A DNA stretch of 64,000 nt from Astragalus membranaceus (taxonomy: Eukaryota; Streptophyta; Magnoliopsida; Fabales; Fabaceae). This document shows, piece by piece, positions 31,561 through 46,254 of the stretch. The first letter of the stretch is position 1. Each line of letters begins with the position of its first letter. Where the stretch lies: contig CM076846.1 of NCBI GenBank assembly GCA_039519185.1, positions 189,581,068 through 189,645,067 on the forward strand, read 5' to 3'. The notes beneath the pieces were generated by a model. It had not been told where the DNA came from and did no database searches. It was given only the letters and a program-made list of their open reading frames with translations. The position numbers were made by a program, and so were the translations under genes.

Positions 31561-32972
31561 GTGATAAATCCATTGCGCAAAGTCTGATAGTCAGCCTTAT
31601 CGACAGACCTATAAAACTGTCTAAAGAAGCAAACCCTGAAATCGGCAAAATGGAAGAGATAAAGAGATGGTACATAAAAAGAGCTTGATAAATTGAAGCT
31701 ATGAAACAGCAGGCAATCGATTAACAATGATATTAAAAAACTTGTAATGAAACAGCAAGCATTCGATTAACAATGATATATTAATGAAAACATCTGTAAT
31801 GGTCGACTCGAGTCATTCGTACTTCTACCTCACTTCCCATTTTTTCTGAGCTAAATAGTGCTACAAAAAAATGCAATGGTGGATATCTGTCTGTGATGGT
31901 TCCAACAAAAACCATGGGCACTCATATCTCTCTAACTTATTAATAAATCAGCTCTCCATCGTCAGGTAAATAAAAGTGAAAAGATACATGATTAGTAAAG
32001 TTGGTCTTACTATATTTTTGTCCAAAACGTGGCATGTTGTTTCACAAATGATGTTTCGTGTGTAAGCCGGAATCTTGAAGGATCAGCACCACAATAAATG
32101 TCAAACAACGGCATGAGATTGCATGTAGCAGCATTTCAAAATAAAATTGCTACATTTAATAGTAAAAAAACTAATGAATTTGTAGTTTGTATAATCATAG
32201 AAGAAAAACAGTTGAATACATCATTGGAAAATCATACCATTGGCAAACCCATGAATAGAAGTCTCCTCCTCCCATGCCTTCCATCTTCATATCTACATAC
32301 ATAAAAGCAATTGTCAATCACAAGTTACTAACTCTTTATTAACAATTAACAAAAAAGTTATAGGGTCAGAAACCAACTCAGTTTCCTTGAAAAGCATAGA
32401 TATTGAAAAATGATTAAAGTATTCAATCAACACATAAAGAAAGACATGCAGACCTTAAGTCTCCCGAGAAGCATTGTGACAGCGCTGTAAAGCACATGAA
32501 GGACTGCTAAGAAGAATATGAGGATGTGTAACTGGTGCAATCCATTGACAGATATAAGTGGCTCATATCCCTATAACAAACAACAATTAGATATGCAACC
32601 ATTGATCATAAGAAAGTTTAACTGGTAGAAAAACTCTAAAGCCCTTTCCACAAAAGAACATGAAATAGATATCAGAAATAAACAATTAAGATTTCATTAT
32701 ATATAAAACAAGGATAAGCATTATAAGCATGGAAACATTGTCACCTCCTTGCATTTATAAGGGGTAGCATCCTCTGATAAATATCTACGTTCATTAGAAA
32801 GATGTTTCCTATGATGTTCCTCGTGCTCTTCTTCATCATTTGATGCCTTGCCGGTACCTCTATATGGACATGGCAACAATTTGTCTACCACATTGGCAGG
32901 AATACATATTCGAACAATGTAGGTCTGACCGAAAGTCAATAGCAGCAAAATGAAACCCAAAATCATCAGCTC
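31561..32972 (-). pseudogene. Captured MLO-family gene exons
   Basis: Five exons in order on the minus strand: 32972-32746 (LGFILLLLTFGQ, RICIPANVVDKLLPCPYRG, His/Glu-rich loop), 32571-32454 (GYEPLISVNGLHQLHILIFF, LHVLYSAVTMLLGRLK), 32292-32239 (RWKAWEEETS), about 32085-32010 (DPSRFRLTHETSFVKQHATF) and 31637-31561 (FRVCFFRQFYRSVDKADYQT). These match the seven-helix plant MLO family (plasma-membrane proteins linked to powdery-mildew susceptibility and calmodulin binding). Introns keep GT-AG ends. An in-frame TGA lies at the start of the RWKAWE exon. N- and C-terminal exons are missing. Confidence 0.9.
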
Positions 32973-33330
32973 TGCATATAAACAAATCTAACAATACACA
33001 AACATAAAAGAAATAATCATTATCAAAATCATTATTATTCCTCATAAATCTGAAAGAGGGTCAAAGACAGTAAAATAAAATCAATTCAAGAAGAGTCCAT
33101 AAGCATCATAAGTTCACAACTTACCAGCTTTAGCCAATTAGACATAACAGTGGACCTCAGTATCCCTATTTATTCAGTAACTGTAATAATATAACTGCCG
33201 TCAATTCTCATTAGATCTCAGAATACATATCTGCAGTTTCAAATCAACAAATGCACAATTACGCGGCCCATTGAAAGCTTTATGAAGAATCTTAATGAGA
33301 ATAGAGTTGTAAAAAATTTATACAACTTAC

Positions 33331-33503
33331 GCGGCCCATTGCATTCCGTTGTCAGCAAACGCAGATGAAATAGGGGTGTCAGGATTGATATCATAATAAG
33401 GTACTAAACCAACAACAACAATAGAGACCATCATATACAATCCACAACATACAAACAGTGAAGCACCAATTCCTAGTGGCAAATCTCTTTGAGGATTTTT
33501 CAC
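33331..33503 (-). pseudogene. Captured exon of a cationic amino acid transporter (CAT family)
   Basis: A single exon: VKNPQRDLPLGIGASLFVCC then GLYMMVSIVVVGLVPYYDIN and PISSAFADNGMQWAA, followed by a GTAAGT donor and preceded by an AG. This is the conserved middle of plant CAT transporters (APC superfamily), around a membrane helix. No other CAT exon is seen on either side, so this is one exon of a multi-exon gene. Confidence 0.88.
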
Positions 33504-33574
33504 CTATTCATCAAAGTGAGAAAACATTATTAAGAAGTTTGATTTGAACATTCTTTTTTGTACTAGCAGAAGGG

Positions 33575-33660
33575 GCTAGTCTCCCACAGTTCGAATCCCT
33601 GCAGGCCCACATTTAGTGCCTGACAGTGCCTCGAACAGGATTACCTCTAATGGAAGAAAT
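33575..33660 (+). other. Possible SINE remnant inside CACTA-2
   Basis: GTTCGAATCCCTGCAGG is a good B-box-like match and follows GGGGCTAGTCTCCCA, but no A-box, tail or target duplication can be defined. Confidence 0.25.
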
Positions 33661-33789
33661 TTGTTGGAAACTGAAAGTGTAAAGTATGATATTAATATGA
33701 TCGATCATATATATAAATAGCAACTAAATATATACGCATAACAGAGCACCACCTACTTTATTCACAGTGCTTCTTAGTTCAAATATATT

Positions 33790-34466
33790 TGACCTCTCGA
33801 CAGCAGATCATCAAGCCAAGTGTGTTTGTTGTAACCACCTCACTGCATGCACAGAATAAAAGAATCAGAGAAAAAAAGTATGATATTTATGATGAAAAGT
33901 CTATTGTGGCTTGGGTCAAAAAAAACGTCTATTGTGGCTCACATAAGATCTTCATCTGATGCCTCAGCAAGTGGCTTGTAGCTATATGCATTTGAGCCGG
34001 CATTATTGATCTGCACAATTCTCAACATAGGGTGAGAAAGAATACAATTAGTATACTTTAACAAACACATTCAATAAAAAATGGTATATAGCTACAAGTA
34101 CAAAAACGTGTCAAATTATAAACAGGGGGGAAATGAATTTTTGCAGGTGTAAGTAACAGATGATTATGCGAAAGAAACGATCGTAATGGGAAAAGAAACC
34201 AGATATTAATACCCATATATACCAATGTATTTGAGTTTTTCTCGAGCAAATGAAACTAAATTCTTCACATCCTCTCCATTTCTCGCGTCACATGTAATTC
34301 CCTGCAGGAAACAAAATGTGAACATGAGAACACAGAAGCCAGCTATATACTTTTTATATATTGGTTTCTACTAACAAAGAAGTTCAAGAGGGGGTACCCA
34401 CACATGCTGCTCCCCAAATTCGTTTCTCAATCCCTGGACAGCAGTTTCTACCCTTTCACCTTCAAA
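33790..34466 (-). pseudogene. Captured NOL-type chlorophyll b reductase exons
   Basis: Four exons in native order on the minus strand: about 34466-34393 (FEGERVETAVQGLRNEFGEQ), 34302-34217 (GITCDARNGEDVKNLVSFAR), 34017-33950 (INNAGSNAYSYKPLAEASDE, the short-chain dehydrogenase NNAG motif) and 33848-33790 (EVVTTNTLGLMICCRE). Introns have AG acceptors and GT donors. The family (NYC1/NOL) reduces chlorophyll b in chloroplasts during senescence. The Gly-rich NADPH-binding N-terminus and the C-terminal half with the YxxxK site are absent, so it cannot be active. Confidence 0.88.
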
Positions 34467-35194
34467 CAAAAACCAACATATAGAGAAACACAAAGACATG
34501 GAAATTAGATAAATAAGACTGCAAGATCCCAAATCAACAGTTTTCACAAAATAAGCAAAGGATTTGGTATGCAAAGGAAAAGTCACAGAGAGCAATTCCC
34601 CAAACTCGAGAAGCAAAGGTGGAATCTTTTTGAAAAAAAAAACGAAGAGGGTAACTAGCAACAGTTTTCACAAATAAGCAAAGGATTTGGTCTATACACA
34701 CTGATAGATTGGAATGGACGACGGTTAGATACCTAGAAATTAAAAAAAAATTTAGGGTTATACACACTGATAGATTGGAATGGAAGAGGGTTATACACAC
34801 CGATAGATTTAGGGTTTATGAAATCAGTGAGATGAGGAACAAATTAAGAAAAATACTAGAGATTACCTGACTAGAATAGGATTGCGGCAGAGAAGGGGTC
34901 CAGAAGTCGCGGAGTACAGCGGAGAAACCGTGGAGGCGCGAGGAGAGGGAGAGGTGAGGGAGGAGAAACCGTGGAAGGCTCGGGGAGAGGGAAAAAGGCG
35001 ACTATCTTCGTGGCCGTGGAGCTTGAAGGTTCAACGCGGAGAAGGGCGGAGGAGAGTAGAGGTGAGTGAGGAGAGTGGAGGTTGAGGGAAGGAGAGTCGA
35101 GGTTGAGGGAGGAGAGCGTGTGAAATGAGTGAAAATGTGTGAAAATGAGTGTATTCGAGAGAAGCTTTTTTTTTAACATTGGTGTTCCTTGTTT

Positions 35195-35395
35195 CCGACG
35201 GAATACGATGCATTTCCCACGGATATTTCGTCGGAAATTTGCGACGAAAAAGTAATTGGTCGGAAACCAACACGGGAGTTTAGGCGCGTGTTTCCTAAAC
35301 CATTGTGACGGACCTTTTGGTCGCAAATCCGTCGGAAATTTGCGTTTGCGACGGAATGAGTTTCGTCGGAAATTTTCGTAGCAAATTAAGCTTAT
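35195..35395. repeat. Right subterminal repeats of CACTA-2
   Basis: TTTCCGACGGAAT, TTCGTCGGAAATTTGCGAC and GTCGGAAATTTGCG words mirror the left array. A purine-rich, GGAGAG-containing zone at 34880-35130 lies between this array and the first captured exon and could be a captured 5' leader. Confidence 0.85.
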
Positions 35396-35809
35396 TCTTG
35401 TAGTGAATATTCTGTAATCTTCAGTATTAAAATCAGTCATTAATGGAGTCATAATCGCACATTTTGATTTTCATTAGTTCAACTTGATATTCATTAGTTC
35501 TGTATTTTTTTTCACTGAAATTGAGATGGAGTATGAGACTAAACATTTATATTAATCATGGAGAACTCATATAATTAGACAAATTAATATAGTAATCAAT
35601 TTTAATCTTAATTGTAGTTATCAGGTTTCAATGTTATTGTGTTTCTAAAGAAAACCGTTTGTAAATGATAAAAGTGTCAGTGTATTGTATATTCCAAATT
35701 CTAATTTTATGATTTTATAGTGGAAATTTGACTGTTTTCATATTTGCCAGGCCATAACCATGCAAAGTTTATTCTCCTATTTCATTTTCGAGTACCATCC
35801 GGATTATTT

Positions 35810-35810
<1 letters not shown>

Positions 35811-35845
<35 letters not shown>
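35811..35845. repeat. CA/TA dinucleotide repeat
   Basis: About 12 CA units followed by TA units, within the spacer 35409-39128. In that spacer I see no gene. Confidence 0.9.
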
Positions 35846-39228
<3,383 letters not shown>

Positions 39229-39376
39229 TAGAAAAAGGCATGTCAATTGTTGAAGCTGCCAATCTTGAAGAGTTCTTTGTTATGCTCCAAAGAAATATAT
39301 TTGTTGAAGTTCGCCATTTAAGCTTAGCCCGGTGCATATGATTGATCTTTAAAATCGCATTATGCGAGTATATTAT

Positions 39377-39614
39377 ATGTTAGAGTCCCATTTTTTTACC
39401 CCTCGAGGATACACTATATTGGAATTTATAATCAAATTCACCCTTGATAAATTAAAAAAACCCTAACAGCGAGTTTACAAATTAAAAATAGAGCTGTTGT
39501 AGGTTGTTGTACAACAAAACAGTTAAGTTAGTTACAGCCCAATAACTAACTAATCGAGTTTGTTATATAACAAACTAAGTTGGTTGTTCTAACAACCGCC
39601 TAACAGCCAGTAAT
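39377..39614 (+). repeat. Copia-LTR-like sequence, left part, split by CACTA-3
   Basis: Begins TGTTAGAGTCCC and continues with CCCTAACAGCGAGTTTAC and repeated ACAACAAAC words, resembling the U3 of the copia LTR at 2424-3883 in content (there CTCTAACGGCGAGTTTAC). The counterpart lies at 60207-61015 beyond CACTA-3. The LTR ends cannot be confirmed. Confidence 0.45.
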
Positions 39615-39634
39615 CACTACTAGAAAAACAGTTT

Positions 39635-40000
39635 TTAGCGTCGGCCAAAAGCCCACGCTAACAGGCCAAAAGTGGACGCTAACAGTGAATTAGCGTCGGA
39701 GTAGCGTCGGCCACGTGTCGAGGCTAAAATGTTCGAAGGTAAATGTAGCGTCCCATAATTTTAGCCGACGCTAAATGTAGAGTCGGCCTGACCCACGCTA
39801 AAACTGATACTACTGTCAAGGCCAACGCTACTTAGTCAATCAAAAAAAGTCAACAAATTAACTAGCGTCAGCCTGGCCGACGCTAAAGTCAACAAATAAA
39901 AGTCAAATTATTAAACTAGCGTCGGCCAAGCCCACGCTAAAGTCAACAACGACATGTTAGTCAACTAGTTTGGTAGCGTCGGATTGGCCCACGCTAATAA
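39635..40000. repeat. Left subterminal AGCGTCGGCC repeats of CACTA-3
   Basis: Ten or more copies of TAGCGTCGGCC or its complement (GCCCACGCTAA/GGCCGACGCTAAA). They differ from the arrays of CACTA-1 and CACTA-2, which indicates a separate family. Confidence 0.85.
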
Positions 40001-40715
40001 TTTTTTAAAAAAAAAATACAAACTTACTTTTCATTTCTACCCCTACTCTTTACATATTTACTTTCACCAAAAAAACAGCAATAACATATCAAAAAAACAC
40101 ATTTACTTTGCACCTATTACATGAGTGACATTAAAAACAACAATAACATATCAAAATGCTTAATCCCATAATATCATAACACAACTATCCTGAATAACAG
40201 ATTAGATTAATTAACTGATAGAAACAAACTACCACAACAACTATCTTGAAACTACAAAATATGTAACATAGTCAGCATAAAACTACAAAATATCAAAGTG
40301 TTTGTCATCCATAAGTAAAAAATATCATAACATAAACTCAAGACATGTACAGAAACAAGCCCAGTAGAAAATTCTTTCTCTGTGAATTTTGTTCAGAAGA
40401 CTGTGTTATTTTGATTCTTCAATCATTAACATCCTGAGAAAAATCAAATTGGCTTCATCTTCTAGTTGAAATCATCATTTAGAAGAGACTCTAGGCATAG
40501 AGGGCATATAAATATACCACCACCACACTCAAGTTACTTTGCATGATTACAGTCTTGGAGTAAAGCAGATTTCTACTGGCAAGAAACAACTACACCTTTC
40601 TCTGCAGATATTATGAGGGAATAAGCGTAAATGGAATATTAATAAATAGCCACACACACTACATTCATACAAGTAGCATAATACTGAAGGGACATCAAAA
40701 AGAGTGAAACATTAC

Positions 40716-40787
40716 CCGAAATTTGTCAAGGCAAGAAAAAAGGACAGTGCATGCCATGTTGTCAGATTCATCAAGCATATTTACAAT
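40716..40787 (-). pseudogene. Captured exon in CACTA-3, family not recognised
   Basis: An acceptor TTTGCAG, then IVNMLDESDNMACTVLFSCL DKF, then a GTAATG donor. A possible last exon (LEDEANLIFLRMLMIEESK and stop) is on the same strand near 40407-40470. Boundaries look like real splice sites; I cannot name the protein. Confidence 0.5.
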
Positions 40788-42715
40788 CTGCAAAAATTAA
40801 CACAATACACTCTTTGAACAAAATGAAAATATAAGCAAGAATGAAAAACCAACAGATGCAACTTGAACTCAAGCAATAACTCTGTTCTTTTTATTGCCTA
40901 ATCTTTTTGCTTACGGTTCGTCTTGTCAATTTTGAGGACAAAATTTTTAAAAGTTGGGGTGATTGTAACATCCCTAATTTTTAAAGACTCGTACTATGAT
41001 GCCTAAGACCGAGTAATTAATTGTGGGAATAATTGGTCGTGTCTCAGGGATTAATAGTCGAGGAAAAGTCCAAAGAAATCCTACTCTACGTTTAATTGTG
41101 GCTTAGTCATAGTTTCAATGAAATGGAAGCTGAAGGGTAAAATGGTCATTTCACCAAATATCGTTGGATCAACCTAGTAAGAGGTCATGACTATATTTGT
41201 TAGTCAACCCAAATGATTTAACTAATCAAATGGCTAGTGATGGGAGAATATGCATTATTGATTGAGATTTAAGTTTGAGTGAGATTTAGTGAGCAAGGGG
41301 TAGTATGGTCTTTTTGCCTCATTCTTTTTAACTTCAGCCCATTATAACTGAAACACACACACCTTAGGAGAATTATTCCAGAAATTTAGAAAGGAAAGAA
41401 AGCTCCAAGAGAGAGAGGGAGAACCGTGAGGGAGAAGAGGAGAGAAAGAGTGAGAGATTTCTCTCAAACCCTTCAATGCATGTGAGTGATCTTACCTTCA
41501 TTCCTCCCCATTTTTGATTCTCTTTCCAGCTGTACTGACTTCAGCCACTCAACCTTCTTCCTTCTTCATCTACCATTTCTGAACCTAGGAGCTCCACTTG
41601 ACCAACAATAGAGATTCTAAGCCCCTTTGAGTTGCATGATCAAGTGAAAGCTAGAGTGGGTTGGAGTGGAATCTTCATTGATGATTGGGGCAAGTTGGGA
41701 GAGTTTCAGTAGCTTGTTCTGTATTGGAATGTTTAGGTTAGCTATTGGAGCTCAAATTCGTGATAGCAAGTGATTGAGGATGATGATGATCAAGTCAATC
41801 AAGAATTCTGGGTGAAACCCGTATGGTATACCTTCATTGTTTTCATCGTATCTCACTGTACCATACTCCAATGGTCGTGATTCTTGTTCCTCTGGAAACT
41901 AGACTCGAAGCTCTTCATTCTGGGCACAAGAACCGTATGATTTCATGGAGAAATGAAGGAGATATCATGTCCTCAAGTTTCGGATTCAGAATCAAACACT
42001 GTCCTGGACCAGTCACTTTGTTTTGTTAATATCTCTCAATCTACTGGATGCATGCGCGTGAAACTTCTTCCATCAGAAAGTAGACGAAATTATCTTCACA
42101 TTGAGCACTTGTTTGGATAGTTTTGGTCACGAATTGACCAAGTTATGCTTGTTCCAAAACTGAATCCAGATGCTGGGGAAAACAGAAATAAAGCTGGGAA
42201 TGTTGAATTGACGGATCCGGGGTCGAGTCGTCAAAGTGTCGAGAAACACCAATTCCAGTCACCGGAAGGAAGTCAGTATCAAGAGTGACGTCGGTTACTG
42301 AATTCAGATGCGGAAGCCTTCGGATCGTGTTCGAGATTCGGGAACTGTTCGAGTGGCTATCGGTTCGGTAATTCGAGCGAGGACGCGACTTCTCGGGGAT
42401 CGTCAACCGGAGTTCTACTCACGGATAGGGATATTTTTCGTGTCTTGAAATTATATCGGGTTGAGTCATAAGGCAATTATCAATTTTCGAAAGATTTTGG
42501 AACCGAAAACCGTTTTTGAACAATACCGCATTTTTACGGTTTTTATTGAATTGTTGAACAATTTATGAAATTGTGATTTTTAGTGCTTTCACTGGAATAT
42601 GGCCTGGAATGTTGTTTATTAAATTCGTTTTCAGGTTGGAGAACGATCGGAATTCGCTTTGGGCGAGAAATGGAAAGCGGAATGAGAAACTAGAATTCGG
42701 TAACAGAACAGGCCG

Positions 42716-42821
42716 CACGGGTCGTGCGCCCCTGGGCACGGACCGTGCGTCCTCTTCGGGTTGGCTATGTGATTTTGGTAAATCACGCACGGGTCGTGCG
42801 CCGCTGGGCACGGACCGTGCG
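42716..42821. repeat. Paired GC-rich palindromic repeats in the gypsy LTR
   Basis: A block of about 35 bases (GCACGGGTCGTGCGCC...GGGCACGGACCGTGCG) occurs at about 42716 and again at about 42787 with one change. Each block holds two imperfect palindromes around GCACGG(G/A)NCGTGC. Confidence 0.8.
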
Positions 42822-43386
42822 TGAGCTGCTATTACCGGACTCCGATTTCTCATTCCGTCGCTCCTTTCGATCCCGAATCACTTCTAATCTTCTTCCCAAC
42901 CCATTTTAAGGATATTGCCTTATTGACAACTGTATTTTGAACTTAGTCGACTCACGATTTTGAAAAAGAGTTTCAAAAGCATAATTGATTGAAAAACCGA
43001 AACCCTAGTATACGTGTGGGTACACCGTCTGATGGACTGACTGAATATATATGTTTATATATGTCAAATGAAAATGATTATAATGCCGGAGGTCTAAATT
43101 ATGAATTCCTCAAAACGGGTTATAGATTGATATGGATATTGTTTATCCAATTATTATGTGATTGATCCTTTGGTGATCGAAAAGATATAAATTATCTAAT
43201 GAGCTTATATGACTGATCCTTTGGTGATCAAAATGAAAAAGAAGATATAAATTATCTAACTCTCGAGAACTTGATGCGTATTGTCATACGTATTGCGTTG
43301 GGTGACGACCCGACAAGTAGCATACTAGGGAGGGTAGTCATGACCCCTTACCTAGGCCCTGGATGTGTTTTGGCGTGGTCAACTCA

Positions 43387-43603
43387 CGGGTTACCGGGAT
43401 TAGCACTGGATTGCAGTCGGTTTATGCTAAATGGAACACACGATTACCGGGATTAGCACTGGATTGCAGTCGGTACGTGTTAAATAAATTCACGAAGTGC
43501 GTGGCATTTCGATTATAGCTTGTGATAGCTAATTATCTATTTTTGATAACGGTTTAATAAGTTGAACACACGGTTACCGGGATTAGCACTGGATTGCAGT
43601 CGG
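43387..43603. repeat. Threefold TTACCGGGATTAGCACTGG repeats in the gypsy LTR
   Basis: The block TTACCGGGATTAGCACTGGA TTGCAGTCGG occurs near 43391, 43444 and 43574. The last copy is where the Ogre-like element inserted; the second copy shows what the uninterrupted sequence should be (…CAGTCGGTACGTG). Confidence 0.85.
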
Positions 43604-43604
43604 C

Positions 43605-45937
43605 TGTCATACCCTAATTTTGTCCGGCTAATTGAAAAAATCCGAAAATAGTTTACTCTCATCATTTTTTTTATCGTGCGCGTGTCTTTAACGCTCAACG
43701 TGTGACGTTTATTTTAATACTCGTTTTTTTAGTTTTGATATTGCTTATTATCATAAAAAATAAAATATAATGCAAAATCAAATAAACCATTAAGCTGAAT
43801 AGTCAAAAGTTTTATTATTACGCAACCAAGTTTTACATATGGACAAAAACAAAAGGAAAATAGTGCACAAATTTTGAAACAAATTTTCAAAAAAATAAAG
43901 AGAGGCAAGCGCAACATGTTGTTGTTGCATTATTGATAGTAGTGGTATTTTTTTTTTTTTTGAGATTGATAGTAGTGGTATTTTAAGCTTCAAGCAAAGT
44001 CACCTTCTTCTTGTTCTTTTGGCCTTTTTCCCAAAAGGCAGGAAAATAATACAAATAAAACACAAAAATTTCAGAAATGATACAATGGAAAAGCAGATGC
44101 CAAGCGCTGGTTCCTGCAGCAAGTAGTGGAGTGTATTTCTAGCCTTAAGCCAAAACCACCTTCCTCTTCTTCCCTTGGCATTTTTCCACATTTGCTTCAG
44201 CCAAACAACTTTATGCACACCTCTGTGACCTTGTCTCCAACAGCTCTCTCACACCTCTGCTCCACTCCCGCGCCACTGTACCACAATACAAGTCCAACAA
44301 ACAATTTGACATTTAGCATCAACCTGTAAACAACCCCACAACACACAGAATTTCAAAAATCCCCTATAAATACCATAGTACCATATCAGATTCAAGGGAG
44401 AGGAGTGAAAGAAAGAGCTTCAACACAAATCAAAAACACGAGCAAAAACCCAACACCCTCACCTCACCTTCGACCTTCTCTCCCCAATCACTACCACAAA
44501 CCAGCACCTCACCCTTATCTCCTCCACTACTAACCCAAAACCCAACACCGCATCTTCACATTAACATAGACCCAAATGAAAGAATGAAAAAGGGAGAACA
44601 ATTCTGAAAAAACGGAAGAGATATAGAGTTTTTAATTCCTCAATCCAATAAGCCGTTTTCTCCTCCACACCCATAAATCCATTGTCATCTCCACCTAAAA
44701 CCAACAACAACAAAGAGTAGTGCCCTGTCAAGATGAAAGAAAACAGATAAAAAGTAAAGAGAGAAAAATGGAAGAAGGAAGAAGAAAGAGTGTCCTTGTC
44801 TCACTGAGACTTCACCTCATCACCACATCGAACTCGCTGCCGTCACGCCCCTGGCGCCGTCGAGCACCACTGCTGCGTCGCCGAAAACCTCTATTGACCA
44901 CCACCGACTCCCCTCTTCGGCCGCGAACCACCGCACCGGAGCTTGGTCGGATACCTCTCGGTTGTCTCGCTTTCTCTCTCCTCGCCGCATCCCATCGGTC
45001 TCAACCCCCCTTTCCACTTTTCAGTTTCATCTTCCTCTCACTGTAACTCTTCCATCCTTCAGCTCCTCTCTATCATTTCTTTTCCTTTTGCGTTCTCCTC
45101 TCTCTCTCTTTTCAAATGGGTATTGCAAGTGCTTTCTTGCTTTCCTTTCTTGTTTATGTGCTTTCTTTTCATTTATTAACTTTAGCTTTAACACCCTTTC
45201 TCTGTATATGCGCCCAGACCCCACTCCCCTTCACTTTTATTATTTTTTTTTTCTTTTCCGGTTTTCACTCTGTGATAGATGCCTATGTGCAGCGCTAGAT
45301 GTAGGTCATGTGGTGTGTGTTGTGTTTTCTTATTTCTTAGTATATTATAATGTAAAAATATAAGTAAAAAAGGCTGATGTGTGTGCAGTGTGCGTGTGTC
45401 AAATCCCTCCCCCCCATTGCATTTTTCTTTTTTTTTTTTATATAACCATATTTGCTTAGTATTTATTTTAGAGTTAATTTTTTATCCAAACCCATCTCCC
45501 ATTTGGTTTAGGCTCATTCATACCATTCTCATTCAACTAATTTTTCAAAGTTGATTTCATTTCTCGAAAAATATCGAATCCACAACCACAAATCAGTTAT
45601 TTGCAATGGTCACTCTGGGTTTAACTCGTTTGATTATTGCGAACAACTTTACTTTTCAAATGGGCCATTAGTGGTGACCACTCTAGATTTATCTGTCTGG
45701 TCACTGCAAGCATCTTCCAAATTTCAAAAACATTCAAATAATAAAGCACACCAACACACAAACTTTTTCTACCAAGAACTACGTGCGATTTGATTCTCTA
45801 CCAGGAGATACGTAGGACCAGAGGGCGGCCGACCTCTGTCAATTGCACTAATAAAAAACCCTTTTTTTTCCCTTTAAATTCATTTATCTCATTTTTCTCC
45901 AAAAAATACAAAAAAATAACTAACCGTGTTTAGTGAG

Positions 45938-46000
<63 letters not shown>

Positions 46001-46254
46001 AGGGTAAAAACATTATTTTTGAATTAATAAACATTTACACATTTAGTTAAAAGGTAACCTCCCTTAGGAAGGATGTCGTAGGGTGCTAATACCTTCCCTA
46101 CGCATAAACGACTCCCGAGCCTAAATCTGGTCCGCAAGACCCCCTTATCTACTCAATAGGGATTTTCCAATGTTTGCCCTTAAACTAGAACTTTGGTGGC
46201 GGCTTCATTCAAGAACTTCGAAGAATCCCTCCTCCGGATTTTTCGGTCGCTACA
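43605..46254 (+). repeat. 5' LTR of the Ogre-like element
   Basis: Begins TGTCATACCC and ends CGCTACA. A candidate TATA (CCCTATAAATACC) at 44363-44375 is followed by AC-rich leader sequence. Reading it against the second LTR I count about four substitutions and three length changes (two poly-T runs and a TTA repeat). Confidence 0.93.
45943..46000. repeat. TTA trinucleotide repeat in 5' LTR
   Basis: About 19 units; the matching tract at 56263-56325 in the other LTR is two units longer. Confidence 0.95.

Larger units (their letters stand above)
29517..35405 (-). mobile_element. CACTA-2, Pack-CACTA carrying fragments of several genes
   Basis: Starts CACTACAAGAAAATCG at 29517 and ends TTCTTGTAGTG at 35405. 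AAT flanks both ends (29514-29516 and 35406-35408). Subterminal arrays of TTTCCGACGAAAATT and TTCGTCGGAAA/TTCGTCGCAAA occupy about 29530-29785 and 35195-35390. No transposase is present. The interior instead carries minus-strand exons from an NOL-type chlorophyll b reductase, a cationic amino acid transporter, an MLO protein and SAR1, with introns. It must depend on transposase from elsewhere. Confidence 0.93.

Noticed and set aside
31085..34466. A single intact host gene on the minus strand between 30 and 35 kb
   Set aside because: The exons belong to at least four different families and lie inside CACTA ends with a target duplication.
44720..45363. ORFs of 60-133 residues in the 5' LTR, repeated at 55041-55684
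   Set aside because: They are conserved only because the LTRs are recent copies; no domain is present and they lie in several overlapping frames.
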